Assembly: GCF_000011645.1 (NCBI RefSeq)
Contig: NC_006270.3
Coordinates: 1,423,501-1,487,500 of the forward strand
Direction: 5' to 3'
DNA: 64,000 bases
Origin: Bacillus licheniformis DSM 13 = ATCC 14580
GTDB lineage: Bacteria; Bacillota; Bacilli; Bacillales; Bacillaceae
A model generated the notes under the pieces. The model was not told the DNA's origin and searched no databases. It saw nothing but the letters and a program-made list of their open reading frames with translations. Both the position numbers and the translations under genes were made by a program. Below, one piece after another: positions 14,901 through 22,954 of this stretch. Each line of letters begins with the position of its first letter. Position 1 is the stretch's first letter.

Positions 14901-15317
14901 ATGCAATTTATCGAATTGACGTTAATCGGCCAAGCCGGGAAGGAGAAACGCGGGCAGATGAATAAAGAACAGTTTACATTTGAAATGGAATTGAAGGGCG
15001 GACTTAATGGCGAGAAATCGGACGAGAAAAAACGTTTGGAAAAAATAAAAGAGTCTTACTCAAATTGCGTCGATATGGCTTTGTCTGAAGGTGAAACGTT
15101 GCCCTATTACGATATAGAAGTAGCTGATATGAATTTTCTTATCGAACAGGCTGAAAAGGGGCTGACCGTGACGAGGAGCGCCGGGAATTTACGCGCTTTA
15201 CATGAATGTGTAACAGCCATGCAAAAAATCAAATTCATATGCCGAAGGGCGAAAAAAACCTACATCGAGGAAAAGGACATCGATGACATTTTGAAAATAC
15301 TTGAAGGGAAAGTATGA
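14901..15317 (+). CDS. Hypothetical phage protein (138 residues)
   Basis: A helical, charged protein. ATG 14901 is 9 bases after GAAAGGGAAA; ATG 14958 is an alternative. The C-terminal half (LRALHECVTAMQKIKFICRR and on to DDILKILEGKV) is all alpha. It ends the early operon, ahead of the terminator/RNA region. Function unknown. Confidence 0.6.
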   Translation: MQFIELTLIGQAGKEKRGQMNKEQFTFEMELKGGLNGEKSDEKKRLEKIKESYSNCVDMALSEGETLPYYDIEVADMNFLIEQAEKGLTVTRSAGNLRALHECVTAMQKIKFICRRAKKTYIEEKDIDDILKILEGKV

Positions 15318-15348
15318 GAGGCCGTAGCCGGGAAGGAGAATGAAGGAC

Positions 15349-15368
15349 AAAAAACCGCCATGCGGCGG
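15349..15368 (-). terminator. Leftward-pointing intrinsic terminator
   Basis: CCGCC (15355-15359) and GGCGG (15364-15368) form a GC-only stem; the minus strand continues with TTTTTT. On the plus strand it is preceded by A6 and not followed by T, so it acts on antisense transcripts. Confidence 0.5.
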
Positions 15369-15388
15369 CCGTCAGGAAACATTTAAAC

Positions 15389-15417
15389 TTGATTTTATGG
15401 TATCATAGAAGTATAAC
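15389..15417 (+). promoter_or_regulatory. Candidate promoter ahead of the short RNA
   Basis: TTGATT (15389-15394), a 17-base spacer and TATAAC (15412-15417) give a fair SigA-type promoter. A start near 15424 would yield a transcript of about 90 bases that ends at the strong terminator downstream unless antitermination occurs. Confidence 0.5.
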
Positions 15418-15423
15418 GAAAAC

Positions 15424-15514
15424 AGAAAACAAAATAAACGTCCAAGACGGAAAGCCTGCGGACACTGAACTTACAGCATTTACGCTGTTTGTTTGGTGTC
15501 CGTTTTTTATTTTT
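15424..15514 (+). ncRNA. Putative short structured RNA or late-operon leader ending in a strong terminator
   Basis: CGGACAC-TGAAC (15459-15470) pairs with GTTTG-GTGTCCG (15491-15502) and, after a 2-base bulge, ACAGC (15473-15477) pairs with GCTGT (15484-15488): a near continuous stem of 17 pairs followed by TTTTTTATTTTT. Upstream GTCC (near 15440) could pair with GGAC of the terminator stem, an alternative fold as in attenuators. The stretch encodes no protein. It separates early from late genes. Either it is only the terminator of the early operon, or a regulated leader that must be read through for late expression, or a free small RNA. Confidence 0.55.
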
Positions 15515-15569
15515 GCAACTTTTCAGTCACACCCCGCGATCACTAGGGTGTCAAAAGGAGGCTGAAAAC

Positions 15570-15698
15570 ATGAAAAAGACCAAAAAGAACACGCGGAAAA
15601 AGCAGGAAAAGCTCACTGAACGGGATTTAAGGAACCTGATGGATACAAACAGGCCTATCTATAAAAGAGCCAAAGGCGGGGCATTCAGACAACGATAA
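15570..15698 (+). CDS. Small basic protein (42 residues)
   Basis: ATG 15570 follows AAAAGGAGGCTG, an excellent ribosome site. The product is Lys/Arg-rich (MKKTKKNTRKKQEKLTERDL) and may bind nucleic acid. It is the first gene after the terminator at 15514. Confidence 0.6.
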   Translation: MKKTKKNTRKKQEKLTERDLRNLMDTNRPIYKRAKGGAFRQR

Positions 15699-15710
15699 GG
15701 GGGCGTATGA

Positions 15711-15911
15711 ATGAACAAGCAAGAAACAATCTGGTGTATTAATTTAACGATTTCCTTGGTGGCATTTTGGTTTTTGGTATTTGTATTAAAGATTAACATT
15801 AGAACCATTCATGAAGTGGTGTGGATCTATTTCCTTATTACATTTGTACCGATCATATCAAAAGCGATTTACCGAAAGCTCTTTAGCCAAAATAGAAAGG
15901 GCGGGAATTGA
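15711..15911 (+). CDS. Small membrane protein (66 residues)
   Basis: Two membrane helices (about residues 8-28 and 36-55) and a basic end (YRKLFSQNRKGGN). ATG 15711 after AAGGGGGCG. Function unknown. Confidence 0.55.
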   Translation: MNKQETIWCINLTISLVAFWFLVFVLKINIRTIHEVVWIYFLITFVPIISKAIYRKLFSQNRKGGN

Positions 15912-15913
15912 TC

Positions 15914-16369
15914 ATGTATAAAAAAGAGATTGAAAAACTGATCAGTAGTTATCACTGGATGGCAAAAGAGGTTCAGAGATTGCAAAGGGTGCTTTACGGT
16001 TCTGACATCCCTATGCGAAGCTGGGGTGTCGCTCAATATGGGTTAGAAGCTGCCATGCCAAAGGGAAGCCCCGGCAAGAGTCAGGCCGAGCTGAGGGATA
16101 TGGACATAAGAGAGGAACGTCTATACAAGCGTCTAGAATACTTCGAAGAACGTGTATACGCGATTGAGGCGGCAGCAAGAACGATCGAAGGGGAACAGCA
16201 TAAAGTGATTTATGATTGCATGATGGAAGGGATGAGCTATCGAGCCATTGGCCTTCATCTTGGCATATCGCGGGAAACCGTCAGGCGGATGAAAGACGAG
16301 ATCATCAACCAGTTGTGCCAAAATTGCCGAATTGTGCAGTTGTTGAATCCGAAAAAATCCGTCGTGTAA
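15914..16369 (+). CDS. ArpU/RinA-type late transcription regulator
   Basis: A 152-residue protein: N-terminal coiled coil (about residues 1-75) and a C-terminal sigma-70 region 4-like helix-turn-helix (about 105-135, MEGMSYRAIGLHLGISRETV). This is the architecture of ArpU/DUF1492/RinA proteins, which activate the late (packaging and structure) operon in Gram-positive phages. It lies directly ahead of the terminase genes, as expected. ATG 15914 or TTG 15908 may be the start; GGCGGG is close to both. Confidence 0.8.
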   Translation: MYKKEIEKLISSYHWMAKEVQRLQRVLYGSDIPMRSWGVAQYGLEAAMPKGSPGKSQAELRDMDIREERLYKRLEYFEERVYAIEAAARTIEGEQHKVIYDCMMEGMSYRAIGLHLGISRETVRRMKDEIINQLCQNCRIVQLLNPKKSVV

Positions 16370-16432
16370 AATGGAAGGCAGGACGGGGAGGTAGGTTCCC
16401 CGGTTTACCACTTCACAAAATTAAGAGAGAAA

Positions 16433-16465
16433 GAGCGGCACTGCGAATGCGCGGGGTCGCTTTTT
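16433..16465 (+). terminator. Terminator-like hairpin after the late regulator gene
   Basis: AGCGGC-A-CTGC (16434-16444) pairs with GCGG-G-GTCGCT (16451-16461) with one mismatch and two G-U pairs, followed by TTTTT. It lies in the 190-base gap between the regulator gene and the next small gene, where I see no other gene. It would part regulator from late genes; a late promoter probably follows but no clear -35/-10 is visible. Confidence 0.45.
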
Positions 16466-16561
16466 ATGTTTGTTGTGATATGCGTCCGGTGAGACTTGGG
16501 AGAACAATCGGATACCGCCAAGCACGGGCGCGGCTCAGAGCAAATAAAGGAGAACAAAGTC

Positions 16562-16690
16562 ATGAAACTGCTACGAATAAAAATAAGCGCTTGGTTGGCT
16601 GTGCACCTTTGGGGCATTAGTCCTTCAAGATACTTTGTCGATGACGAATTCAGAGAAGCAGTTGATCACTTTCAGAAAAGGGGGTTTTGA
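16562..16690 (+). CDS. Small protein (42 residues)
   Basis: ATG 16562 after AAAGGAGAACAAAG. Begins MKLLRIKISAWLAVHLWGIS; function unknown. It ends just before the next start (overlap of the TGA with the upstream TTG option). Confidence 0.5.
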   Translation: MKLLRIKISAWLAVHLWGISPSRYFVDDEFREAVDHFQKRGF

Positions 16691-16692
16691 AC

Positions 16693-16923
16693 ATGGGGAA
16701 GGTTACAGGGGTGTATCCGGGGCCTAACAACGGGCTGATCAGATGGATCGAGGAAAACTTTGGAGAGATCGACGGATACGCGGCAACGTTCAAGATGAAA
16801 GACGGTACAACGATGACGATTTACGACGCATTAACGCCAGTCGAAGCCGTCGGGATGGCCGAGATCGGTAAAAACGTGATTCAGGAAGCAATTAACGAGG
16901 ATGAATTTGTCTCGAGACCATAA
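16693..16923 (+). CDS. Hypothetical phage protein (76 residues)
   Basis: ATG 16693 (TTG 16687 possible) with AAAAGGGGG ahead. An alpha/beta protein containing EENFGEIDGYAATFKMKDGT; no motif recognised. Confidence 0.55.
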   Translation: MGKVTGVYPGPNNGLIRWIEENFGEIDGYAATFKMKDGTTMTIYDALTPVEAVGMAEIGKNVIQEAINEDEFVSRP

Positions 16924-16931
16924 AGGCGGTA

Positions 16932-17114
16932 ATGATTATGATTCTACGACAATACTTACAGGACAAACGAGAAGAAGAACGCGAGAAGGCGAGAGAATCG
17001 GCCCGCAAAACTCACAAGTGTCATGGGTGCGTGTGGGGGACATGGGCCGGAAATAAATACGTCTGTCCGTTTGGGCGGTGCGTGAAACCGAAACCATCGC
17101 ACGACGAAAATTAG
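16932..17114 (+). CDS. Small Cys-rich protein (60 residues), possible zinc finger
   Basis: A charged N-terminal helix, then CHGCVWGTWAGNKYVCPFGR and a further Cys: four cysteines in a C-x2-C...C-x4-C pattern suggest zinc binding. It stands ahead of the small terminase gene, a place where HNH or zinc-finger proteins often occur in phages. Start ATG 16932 or 16938. Confidence 0.55.
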   Translation: MIMILRQYLQDKREEEREKARESARKTHKCHGCVWGTWAGNKYVCPFGRCVKPKPSHDEN

Positions 17115-17158
17115 TTTCGAAACAACACAATCCAGAAGGGGGCGGCGGGTGAATGTAG

Positions 17159-17866
17159 ATGGCTGAAAAACACATCCAAGCACAAAAAGATTACGTCAAA
17201 GGAATGAAATACAAAGACCTTGCCGAAAAATACGGGGTGTCAGTGAACACCATCAAATCGTGGAAACAGCGGCACGGTTGGAAAAGAAAAAAAGGTGCAC
17301 CCATTGAAAAAGGTGTGCACACAAAAAAACCGGGTGCGCCAAAGGGAAATATAAACGCACTCGGGAACAACGGCGGGGCACCAAAGGGAAACCAAAACGC
17401 GAAGATTCACGGATTTTATTCTAAGTTTCTCCCGGAGGAAACGCTTGAAATCATGGAAGAGATTCAGGAACGTTCGCCTGCTGATATGATATGGGATCAA
17501 ATTCAAATACAATACGCGGCCATTATACGGGCGCAACGCATCATGTTTGTGCAGGATAAGGACGATATGGCAAAAGAGCTGAAGAAAACGAAAGAATCGG
17601 ATTTATCTTCCGAAGAGGAGTTTGAAATACAATTCGCATGGGATCGTCACGCAACCTTCCTGAACGCTCAATCACGGGCTATGGGCGAGCTTAGGAGCTT
17701 GATAAAGCAATTTGACGCACTGGCCCATGAAGAGGACGAGAGACGGCTTAAACTTGATCAAATGCGCTTGAACATCGATAAGACGAAAGCCGAAATCGAG
17801 CGACTGAACGACGATGAAAACGACTCAACATTTGAAATTATCATCAAGGATAAAGGTGAAAGATGA
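17159..17866 (+). CDS. Terminase small subunit (YqaS/XtmA type)
   Basis: A 235-residue protein: N-terminal HTH (about residues 13-35, VKGMKYKDLAEKYGVSVNTI) followed by a Gly/Pro/Asn-rich linker (KKPGAPKGNINALGNNGGAP) and a long helical oligomerisation part. This layout is that of PBSX XtmA and skin YqaS. It recognises the packaging site and guides the large subunit, whose gene overlaps its stop. Confidence 0.88.
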   Translation: MAEKHIQAQKDYVKGMKYKDLAEKYGVSVNTIKSWKQRHGWKRKKGAPIEKGVHTKKPGAPKGNINALGNNGGAPKGNQNAKIHGFYSKFLPEETLEIMEEIQERSPADMIWDQIQIQYAAIIRAQRIMFVQDKDDMAKELKKTKESDLSSEEEFEIQFAWDRHATFLNAQSRAMGELRSLIKQFDALAHEEDERRLKLDQMRLNIDKTKAEIERLNDDENDSTFEIIIKDKGER

Positions 17867-19140
17867 TGGAAAAAGAAGTGAATCCCCGTTTTAGGGACTT
17901 TCTTTTTGATTGGTCGCAGAAGTTTTATTTTCTCGTTGGCGGTTACGGATCATCCAAGAGCTATCATGTTGCTCTCAAGCTGATTTTGAAGATGCTACAG
18001 GAAAAGCGGACAGCCTTAGTCGTCCGTGAGGTCTACGACACCCACAGGGATTCGACCTTTTCCCTGCTCGAAGAAATCATTACCGACTTAGGGCTTGACC
18101 ATAAAATCCGGTGTGTCAGCTCACCAATGCAAATACGATTCCCAAACGGCAGCAAGATCATTTTTAAAGGGATGGACAAGCCGGCAAAACTAAAATCGAT
18201 CAATAATGTATCAATTGTATGGGTTGAAGAGTGTTCAGAAGTGAAATATGACGGATTTAAGGAGCTGCTGGGGCGCTTGCGACATCCGACTTTAAAATTA
18301 CACATGATTCTGTCCACGAACCCTGTCAGCAAAGGGAACTGGTCGTATAAGCACTTTTTTAAGGATGAAGCCAATCAGTTTTTTGTCCTTGACGACGACG
18401 AGCTTTACAAAAAGAAAACGATCATAAAAAACAACACCTATTATCATCACTCAACGGCTGATGATAATTTATTTTTGCCTGAAAGCTACATCGAGCAGCT
18501 GGAAGACCTAAAAAGCCACGATCCAGACCTTTACCGCATTGCCCGGAAAGGTCGTTTTGGCGTTAACGGAAAGCTTGTCCTGCCGCAGTTCGAAGTGATG
18601 GAGCACGAAAAGGTTATGAATGCGATCAGAGCAATCGACAGGCCGATCTTAAAAAACGGTATGGACTTTGGTTTCGTTGATTCATATAACGCCTTGGTTC
18701 GCATGGCGATCGACCACAATCAAAAGATTCTATATATCTACTGGCAGTATTACAAAAACGATACGACAGACGACAAAACAGCGGAAGACCTGAAAGACCT
18801 TAAACGCGTTCTGATCAAAGCTGATAGCGCGGAGCCTAAGACAATTCGATTCTTCCGGCAACAGGGGTTCCGTATGAAGGCCGCAAAGAAATTCCAAGGC
18901 TCACGACTGCAATACACCAAGAAGGTGAAGCGGTTCAAAAAGATTATCTGCTCCGATCAATGCCCTGACGTTATTAGGGAGCTGAAAGATTTGACTTTCG
19001 CAGTGGATAAAGACGGAAACGTCATTGAAGACGAATTCAACATCGATCCACATACTTTCTCGGCCATCTGGTACGGCTTAGATGATTATGAGGTATCAAG
19101 TCTCAAGGGGCACGGGGTAACAAGGAGGTTTAGAGATTGA
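17863..19140 (+). CDS. terL: Terminase large subunit (PBSX XtmB/SPP1 type)
   Basis: A 425-residue ATPase/nuclease. Walker A-like GGYGSSKS (residues 26-33), Walker B VSIVWVEECSE (about 115-125), motif III LSTNPVSKGNW, and the RNase H-like nuclease start NGMDFGFVDS (about 266-275). It drives DNA into the prohead and cuts the concatemer. Length matches PBSX-family TerL. Start ATG 17863 or the adjacent ATG 17866, coupled to the small subunit gene. Confidence 0.93.
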   Translation: MMEKEVNPRFRDFLFDWSQKFYFLVGGYGSSKSYHVALKLILKMLQEKRTALVVREVYDTHRDSTFSLLEEIITDLGLDHKIRCVSSPMQIRFPNGSKIIFKGMDKPAKLKSINNVSIVWVEECSEVKYDGFKELLGRLRHPTLKLHMILSTNPVSKGNWSYKHFFKDEANQFFVLDDDELYKKKTIIKNNTYYHHSTADDNLFLPESYIEQLEDLKSHDPDLYRIARKGRFGVNGKLVLPQFEVMEHEKVMNAIRAIDRPILKNGMDFGFVDSYNALVRMAIDHNQKILYIYWQYYKNDTTDDKTAEDLKDLKRVLIKADSAEPKTIRFFRQQGFRMKAAKKFQGSRLQYTKKVKRFKKIICSDQCPDVIRELKDLTFAVDKDGNVIEDEFNIDPHTFSAIWYGLDDYEVSSLKGHGVTRRFRD

Positions 19141-20552
19141 TAAAATTCTTAGATCAAATTAGAACAAAGGGCATATCGGGGGAATTGATTTCTCAGATTA
19201 TCGAAGAGCATAAAGATGACCATGACCGCATGAAGAAATTGTACGACCGATACAAGGCGGAACCTGCCGGCGTGCCAATTCTTCAACGTAAAGCCGTGGA
19301 TTATGAAGACTTTGAGACAGGTCGCATCAAGCGGATTGATCATAAGGTAAACAACAAGCTGAATAACTCTTTCGACTCGGAAATTGTAGATACCAAAGTC
19401 GGCTATCTTTTCGGCCATCCAATCGCTTATGAGGTGGATGACAAATCAAAGTCCGGGAATGTTTCAGCGATCAAACAGTTGATTGAGGATTTCACTTTGA
19501 GAAATCACGTTCCTGACGAGGACAGCGAATGGGGGAAGATGGCTGCAATTTGCGGTTATGGCGCCCGCCTTGCTTACGTGGATAAGGAAGGGAAAGAGCG
19601 CATTAAAAACATCGACCCTTGGGAAGTCGTTTTCATAACCGATGGCAATATTCACGAACCGGAATACGCATTGCGCTATTACGAGACTTGCGACGGACAG
19701 CTAAAAGCCGAATTTTACGATTCTACCGATATTCACTATTACAGCACGAAGGACAGCGCAGTGTTTGAAGAAGACCGCATACAACCGCACATGTTCAAAG
19801 GCTGCCCTCTATTCGGATTAGCCAACAATAAAGAGTTAAAAGGCGATGCTGAAAAGGTATTGTCTCTTATTGATGCCTATGACCGGACAATCTCGGACGC
19901 CAGCAACGAGATCGAGCAGTACCGGCTTGCGTATCTTGTCTTGAAAGGACTAGGGGCAGATGATGAAACCTTAGAAAAGTTGAAAGAAACCGGGGTTCTA
20001 CAGCTGCTAGAAGAGAATGACGAGGTCAGTTATCTCACGAAGGACATTAACGACGCCATTATCGAGAACCATTTAAACAGGCTGGAAAAAGATATTCTCC
20101 GTTTCGCTAAATCTGTGAATTTTACAGACGAATCATTCGCCGGCAATGTTTCAGGCGTGGCTATGAAATTTAAACTGATGGCACTTGAGAATAAAAGTAT
20201 CACGATGGAACGAAAAATGACAGCAGCCCTCCGATATCAATTTAAAATCCTTTTTTCTGCATGGGGGACAAAAGGGAAAGCGAGCGAAGACGACTATTTA
20301 AAGGTTTGGTTCGGCTTCACGCGTAATCTTCCGGTAAACCTTCTTGAAGAATCTCAAATCGCCGGGGGTCTTAAAGGTCTGGTCAGTGAAGAAACGCGGC
20401 TTTCATTGCTGTCATTTGTGGATGATGTTCAGTATGAGATTGACAAGATGAAAGAAGAACAGGACGAATATACGCGGCATTTAAGCCCGTTAGATGACAG
20501 CGAAGATAAGGCGCCGCAGGACGGTGAGCCAGACGATGAAGAATCAGAATGA
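19137..20552 (+). CDS. Portal protein (SPP1 gp6 type)
   Basis: A 471-residue portal of the SPP1 gp6 family: N-terminal EEHKDDHDRMKKLYDRYKAE, NNKLNNSFDSEIVDTKVGYL typical of the wing domain, and an acidic C-terminal tail (LDDSEDKAPQDGEPDDEESE). It forms the dodecameric ring at the packaging vertex, binding TerL, MuF protein and the connector. Coupled to terL by ATGA-type overlap. Confidence 0.92.
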   Translation: MIKFLDQIRTKGISGELISQIIEEHKDDHDRMKKLYDRYKAEPAGVPILQRKAVDYEDFETGRIKRIDHKVNNKLNNSFDSEIVDTKVGYLFGHPIAYEVDDKSKSGNVSAIKQLIEDFTLRNHVPDEDSEWGKMAAICGYGARLAYVDKEGKERIKNIDPWEVVFITDGNIHEPEYALRYYETCDGQLKAEFYDSTDIHYYSTKDSAVFEEDRIQPHMFKGCPLFGLANNKELKGDAEKVLSLIDAYDRTISDASNEIEQYRLAYLVLKGLGADDETLEKLKETGVLQLLEENDEVSYLTKDINDAIIENHLNRLEKDILRFAKSVNFTDESFAGNVSGVAMKFKLMALENKSITMERKMTAALRYQFKILFSAWGTKGKASEDDYLKVWFGFTRNLPVNLLEESQIAGGLKGLVSEETRLSLLSFVDDVQYEIDKMKEEQDEYTRHLSPLDDSEDKAPQDGEPDDEESE

Positions 20553-21453
20553 AATAGATAAATACCTTGACGAAATGATCGAAAAGGCTGAAAGAAAGAT
20601 CGATCAACTGTTTGCCAGACGTATGAAAGAGATCAAAAACCAAATCGCCGCAATGTATGACAAGTACAGCAAAGACGGCGAGCTTTCATACACCGAATTG
20701 AATAAGTACAACCGTTTCAGAAAAGAAATGGAGCGCATGGCGGCCGAGATTCACAAGGATTATCGAGAGCTTTTGAAAATGATCAATGACTTAATGGAAA
20801 AACAATACGTTGAGAATTACCTGAGATCAGCCTATCTTTACGAGTTTGAAGCACAAGTAAAGATGGGCTTTACTATTCCTACGGTCGCAGTTATTGCCGC
20901 GGCGTTGGCGAACCCAATCGAAAAGTTACAACTGCCGAATGTTCTTGAAGCGGCTCGTGATGAAATCATAAACAATATCAGTATTGAAGTTGCTCAAAGC
21001 CTTCTGGCTGGTGAAAGCTACACCAAAATGGCAAAGCGTATTGAAAATCGCGTCAATTTTAGCCGTGCAAAAGCCCGCAGAGTGGCTCGGACGGAAGCTC
21101 ATAGGGTTCAAATAGCAGGGAGGCTTAAAAGCGCTGAGAAGGCCGCAGAAAAGGCTGATATGAAAAAATTGTGGGACAGTACGCTGGATACAAGAACAAG
21201 AATTGCGCACCGGAAGCTCGACGGGAAGGTCGTGCCCTTCAACGGCGTGTTTAAATCGATATACGGAGGCGTCGGGAAGGCTCCCGGACACATGCACAAC
21301 CCGAAAGACGACATAAATTGCCGTTGTTCGATCATTTTCCTTGTGAACGGCCAGAAACCAGAGAGAAGGATATCCAGAATCAACGGCAAAAACGTCGTCA
21401 TTCCATACATGACCTATGAAGAGTGGAAAAAACAACTTGAAAAGGCGGGGTGA
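20536..21453 (+). CDS. Head morphogenesis minor protein (Mu F/SPP1 gp7 family)
   Basis: A 305-residue protein: long helical N-terminal part, then the Mu F domain (about residues 175-265: ARRVARTEAHRVQIAGRLKS and WDSTLDTRTRIAHRKLDGKV, then HMHNPKDDINCRCSIIFLVN with the CRC motif). It travels inside the capsid bound to the portal and affects ejection. ATG 20536 lies inside the end of the portal gene after AGACGATG; spacing of the ribosome site is loose. Confidence 0.9.
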   Translation: MKNQNEIDKYLDEMIEKAERKIDQLFARRMKEIKNQIAAMYDKYSKDGELSYTELNKYNRFRKEMERMAAEIHKDYRELLKMINDLMEKQYVENYLRSAYLYEFEAQVKMGFTIPTVAVIAAALANPIEKLQLPNVLEAARDEIINNISIEVAQSLLAGESYTKMAKRIENRVNFSRAKARRVARTEAHRVQIAGRLKSAEKAAEKADMKKLWDSTLDTRTRIAHRKLDGKVVPFNGVFKSIYGGVGKAPGHMHNPKDDINCRCSIIFLVNGQKPERRISRINGKNVVIPYMTYEEWKKQLEKAG

Positions 21454-21455
21454 AC

Positions 21456-21596
21456 ATGGAATATTTACAATTTTTCGTTCCCTTTATTTCGTTTTTTATT
21501 TTTATCTATTGTCTGGGTTTTTTCAAGGGAATAGAACACGCTGAAAAAAAGGAAGAAGAAAGAGAGCAATTCCGACAATTTTTAAAGGGGGATTAA
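21456..21596 (+). CDS. Small single-span membrane protein (46 residues)
   Basis: ATG 21456 is 2 bases after the MuF gene stops. One hydrophobic helix (MEYLQFFVPFISFFIFIYCL) followed by a charged coiled-coil tail (EHAEKKEEEREQFRQFLKGD). Unusual among virion genes; it could be a lysis or exclusion accessory. Too short to classify. Confidence 0.5.
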   Translation: MEYLQFFVPFISFFIFIYCLGFFKGIEHAEKKEEEREQFRQFLKGD

Positions 21597-21600
21597 TCCT

Positions 21601-21747
21601 GTGCCAAAACTAACTGTTATATTGGGCGGAGAAGTCATTTGCAGACATAACGGCATGGTTCATGTTGCTGTTACGTTTGATGGGTCATTATCGAGCATTT
21701 TTGTTGTGAGTGAAGCGGATTATGAAAGGGTGTTCCCGAATGGCTAA
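21601..21747 (+). CDS. Small protein (48 residues)
   Basis: GTG 21601 follows AAAGGGGGATTAATCC; its stop overlaps the next gene start by 8 bases. Beta-strand-rich, begins MPKLTVILGGEVICRHNGMV. Function unknown. Confidence 0.5.
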   Translation: MPKLTVILGGEVICRHNGMVHVAVTFDGSLSSIFVVSEADYERVFPNG

Positions 21748-22069
21748 ATTAGAGATTAAATTGACGGAAGAAGCGCGGAAAAGGAAAGAAGAGAATCCCC
21801 TGTCAAGTGTCGGGCTGAAATTTTCCGATTATGATGTTTTAATAGACGGCCACGAGCCAACGCATTTGACCGACTTAAAGCTTTCTATGAGAGTAGGAGA
21901 GCTTAATGAAGCTACAGTCACATTTGTAGTTGACGAAATTGACGTTGACGCCGATTTTTTAGCGGCTCTCGAAGCGAAGATCGAAGCCGACAAGGTAGCG
22001 GCGGCATCACCCGAAGAAACGACAGAAGACACGACAGACGCAGATCATTCGGACGAGGGGAGCGAATAA
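21740..22069 (+). CDS. Hypothetical structural-region protein (109 residues)
   Basis: ATG 21740 overlaps the previous gene. A beta-rich first half (VGLKFSDYDVLIDGHEPTHL) and an acidic Ser/Thr/Glu tail (ASPEETTEDTTDADHSDEGS). Similar proteins of Bacillus phages are annotated only as hypothetical. Perhaps a decoration or tail accessory. Confidence 0.6.
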   Translation: MAKLEIKLTEEARKRKEENPLSSVGLKFSDYDVLIDGHEPTHLTDLKLSMRVGELNEATVTFVVDEIDVDADFLAALEAKIEADKVAAASPEETTEDTTDADHSDEGSE

Positions 22070-22070
22070 C

Positions 22071-22715
22071 ATGCCGAAGTACATTAAAAAGCCTGTTGAG
22101 GTTGAGGCGTTTATATTTGCCGTAGATGATACACCTGAGTGGTTTTTAGAAAAAACAAAAAATAGTTATTGTGAATTTCACTATGACTCGAATGGCGTCA
22201 GATGCATCCTCCCAACGTCGGAAGGTTCAGTAATGATTATCCGTGCAGGAGATTTTGTCATAAAGGGCGTCGAGGGCGAAATCTACCCGTGTGAATCGAG
22301 TATTTTTGAAAAGACATATGATCGTGTAGACCCCTTGAAAAAAGCCCGCAAAATGGCGGAGCTGTCCGGAATGCTTACGAAAAACGGCTTTGATTTCACC
22401 GAGAAAAAAAGCGAAATTGACAATAACGAAATGGCGCGCGGTAAATTAGAATCGTTAAAACGTGCCTTTGAAGAGGGGAGGATAAAGTCGTCATCGGTTA
22501 CGAATTTCCCGATCAAAGACAACTACGGACAATGGCAATACGGGGAAGCAGAATATACCTTCCGTGTTGAGCCTTCGGCAATAGCTAAAGAATTTGTCAG
22601 GGAAGTGCTGTCTGAAAAGCCTGTGACGATGTCCCTTGACGGCGAGGAAGTAGGGAAAGCGTGTTTCAAAGAAGTTTCAAAGGTAATGAAGCGGCAGAAT
22701 ATGAGGTCGAAATAA
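22071..22715 (+). CDS. Hypothetical protein with PGDYG-like N-terminal domain
   Basis: A 214-residue protein. The first 90 residues (MPKYIKKPVEVEAFIFAVDD, GSVMIIRAGDFVIKGVEGEI, YPCESSIFEKTYD) match the pattern of the small PGDYG phage domain, which usually stands alone. The remaining 120 residues are helical and basic. It lies among head genes; the function is unknown. Confidence 0.6.
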   Translation: MPKYIKKPVEVEAFIFAVDDTPEWFLEKTKNSYCEFHYDSNGVRCILPTSEGSVMIIRAGDFVIKGVEGEIYPCESSIFEKTYDRVDPLKKARKMAELSGMLTKNGFDFTEKKSEIDNNEMARGKLESLKRAFEEGRIKSSSVTNFPIKDNYGQWQYGEAEYTFRVEPSAIAKEFVREVLSEKPVTMSLDGEEVGKACFKEVSKVMKRQNMRSK

Positions 22716-22834
22716 TGTCCGAAATACTTTGTATGTTGGGCTTTCACAATTTTAGAAACTACAAGCACCTTTTTCACCCATTCAGAGCAGAGGGAACACG
22801 CTCACGATGCGGAAAGAAAGATGTTTATTTGTAA
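22715..22834 (+). CDS. Small Cys/His protein, DUF1660-like (39 residues)
   Basis: Starts in a TAATG overlap at 22715. MSEILCMLGFHNFRNYKHLF then SRCGKKD: a C-x4-H and C near the end resemble DUF1660 mini zinc proteins of phages. Ends before the terminator at 22846. Confidence 0.5.
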   Translation: MSEILCMLGFHNFRNYKHLFHPFRAEGTRSRCGKKDVYL

Positions 22835-22845
22835 ATTAGAACCAC

Positions 22846-22872
22846 AGTCGCCATGTAGCGGCTTTTTATTTT
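22846..22872 (+). terminator. Intrinsic terminator before the scaffold-capsid genes
   Basis: AGTCGC (22846-22851) pairs with GCGGCT (22858-22863, one G-U pair) around a six-base loop, followed by TTTTATTTT. It divides packaging/portal genes from scaffold and capsid genes, so capsid expression may depend on its own promoter in the 80 bases that follow or on antitermination. Confidence 0.55.
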
Positions 22873-22954
22873 GTCCTGAGCATGACGTTAAAAGGCTTTT
22901 TTATTATGCACTCATAACAGGCGCGCACTGTAGAGGGCAAAGGAGGAAATCAAA

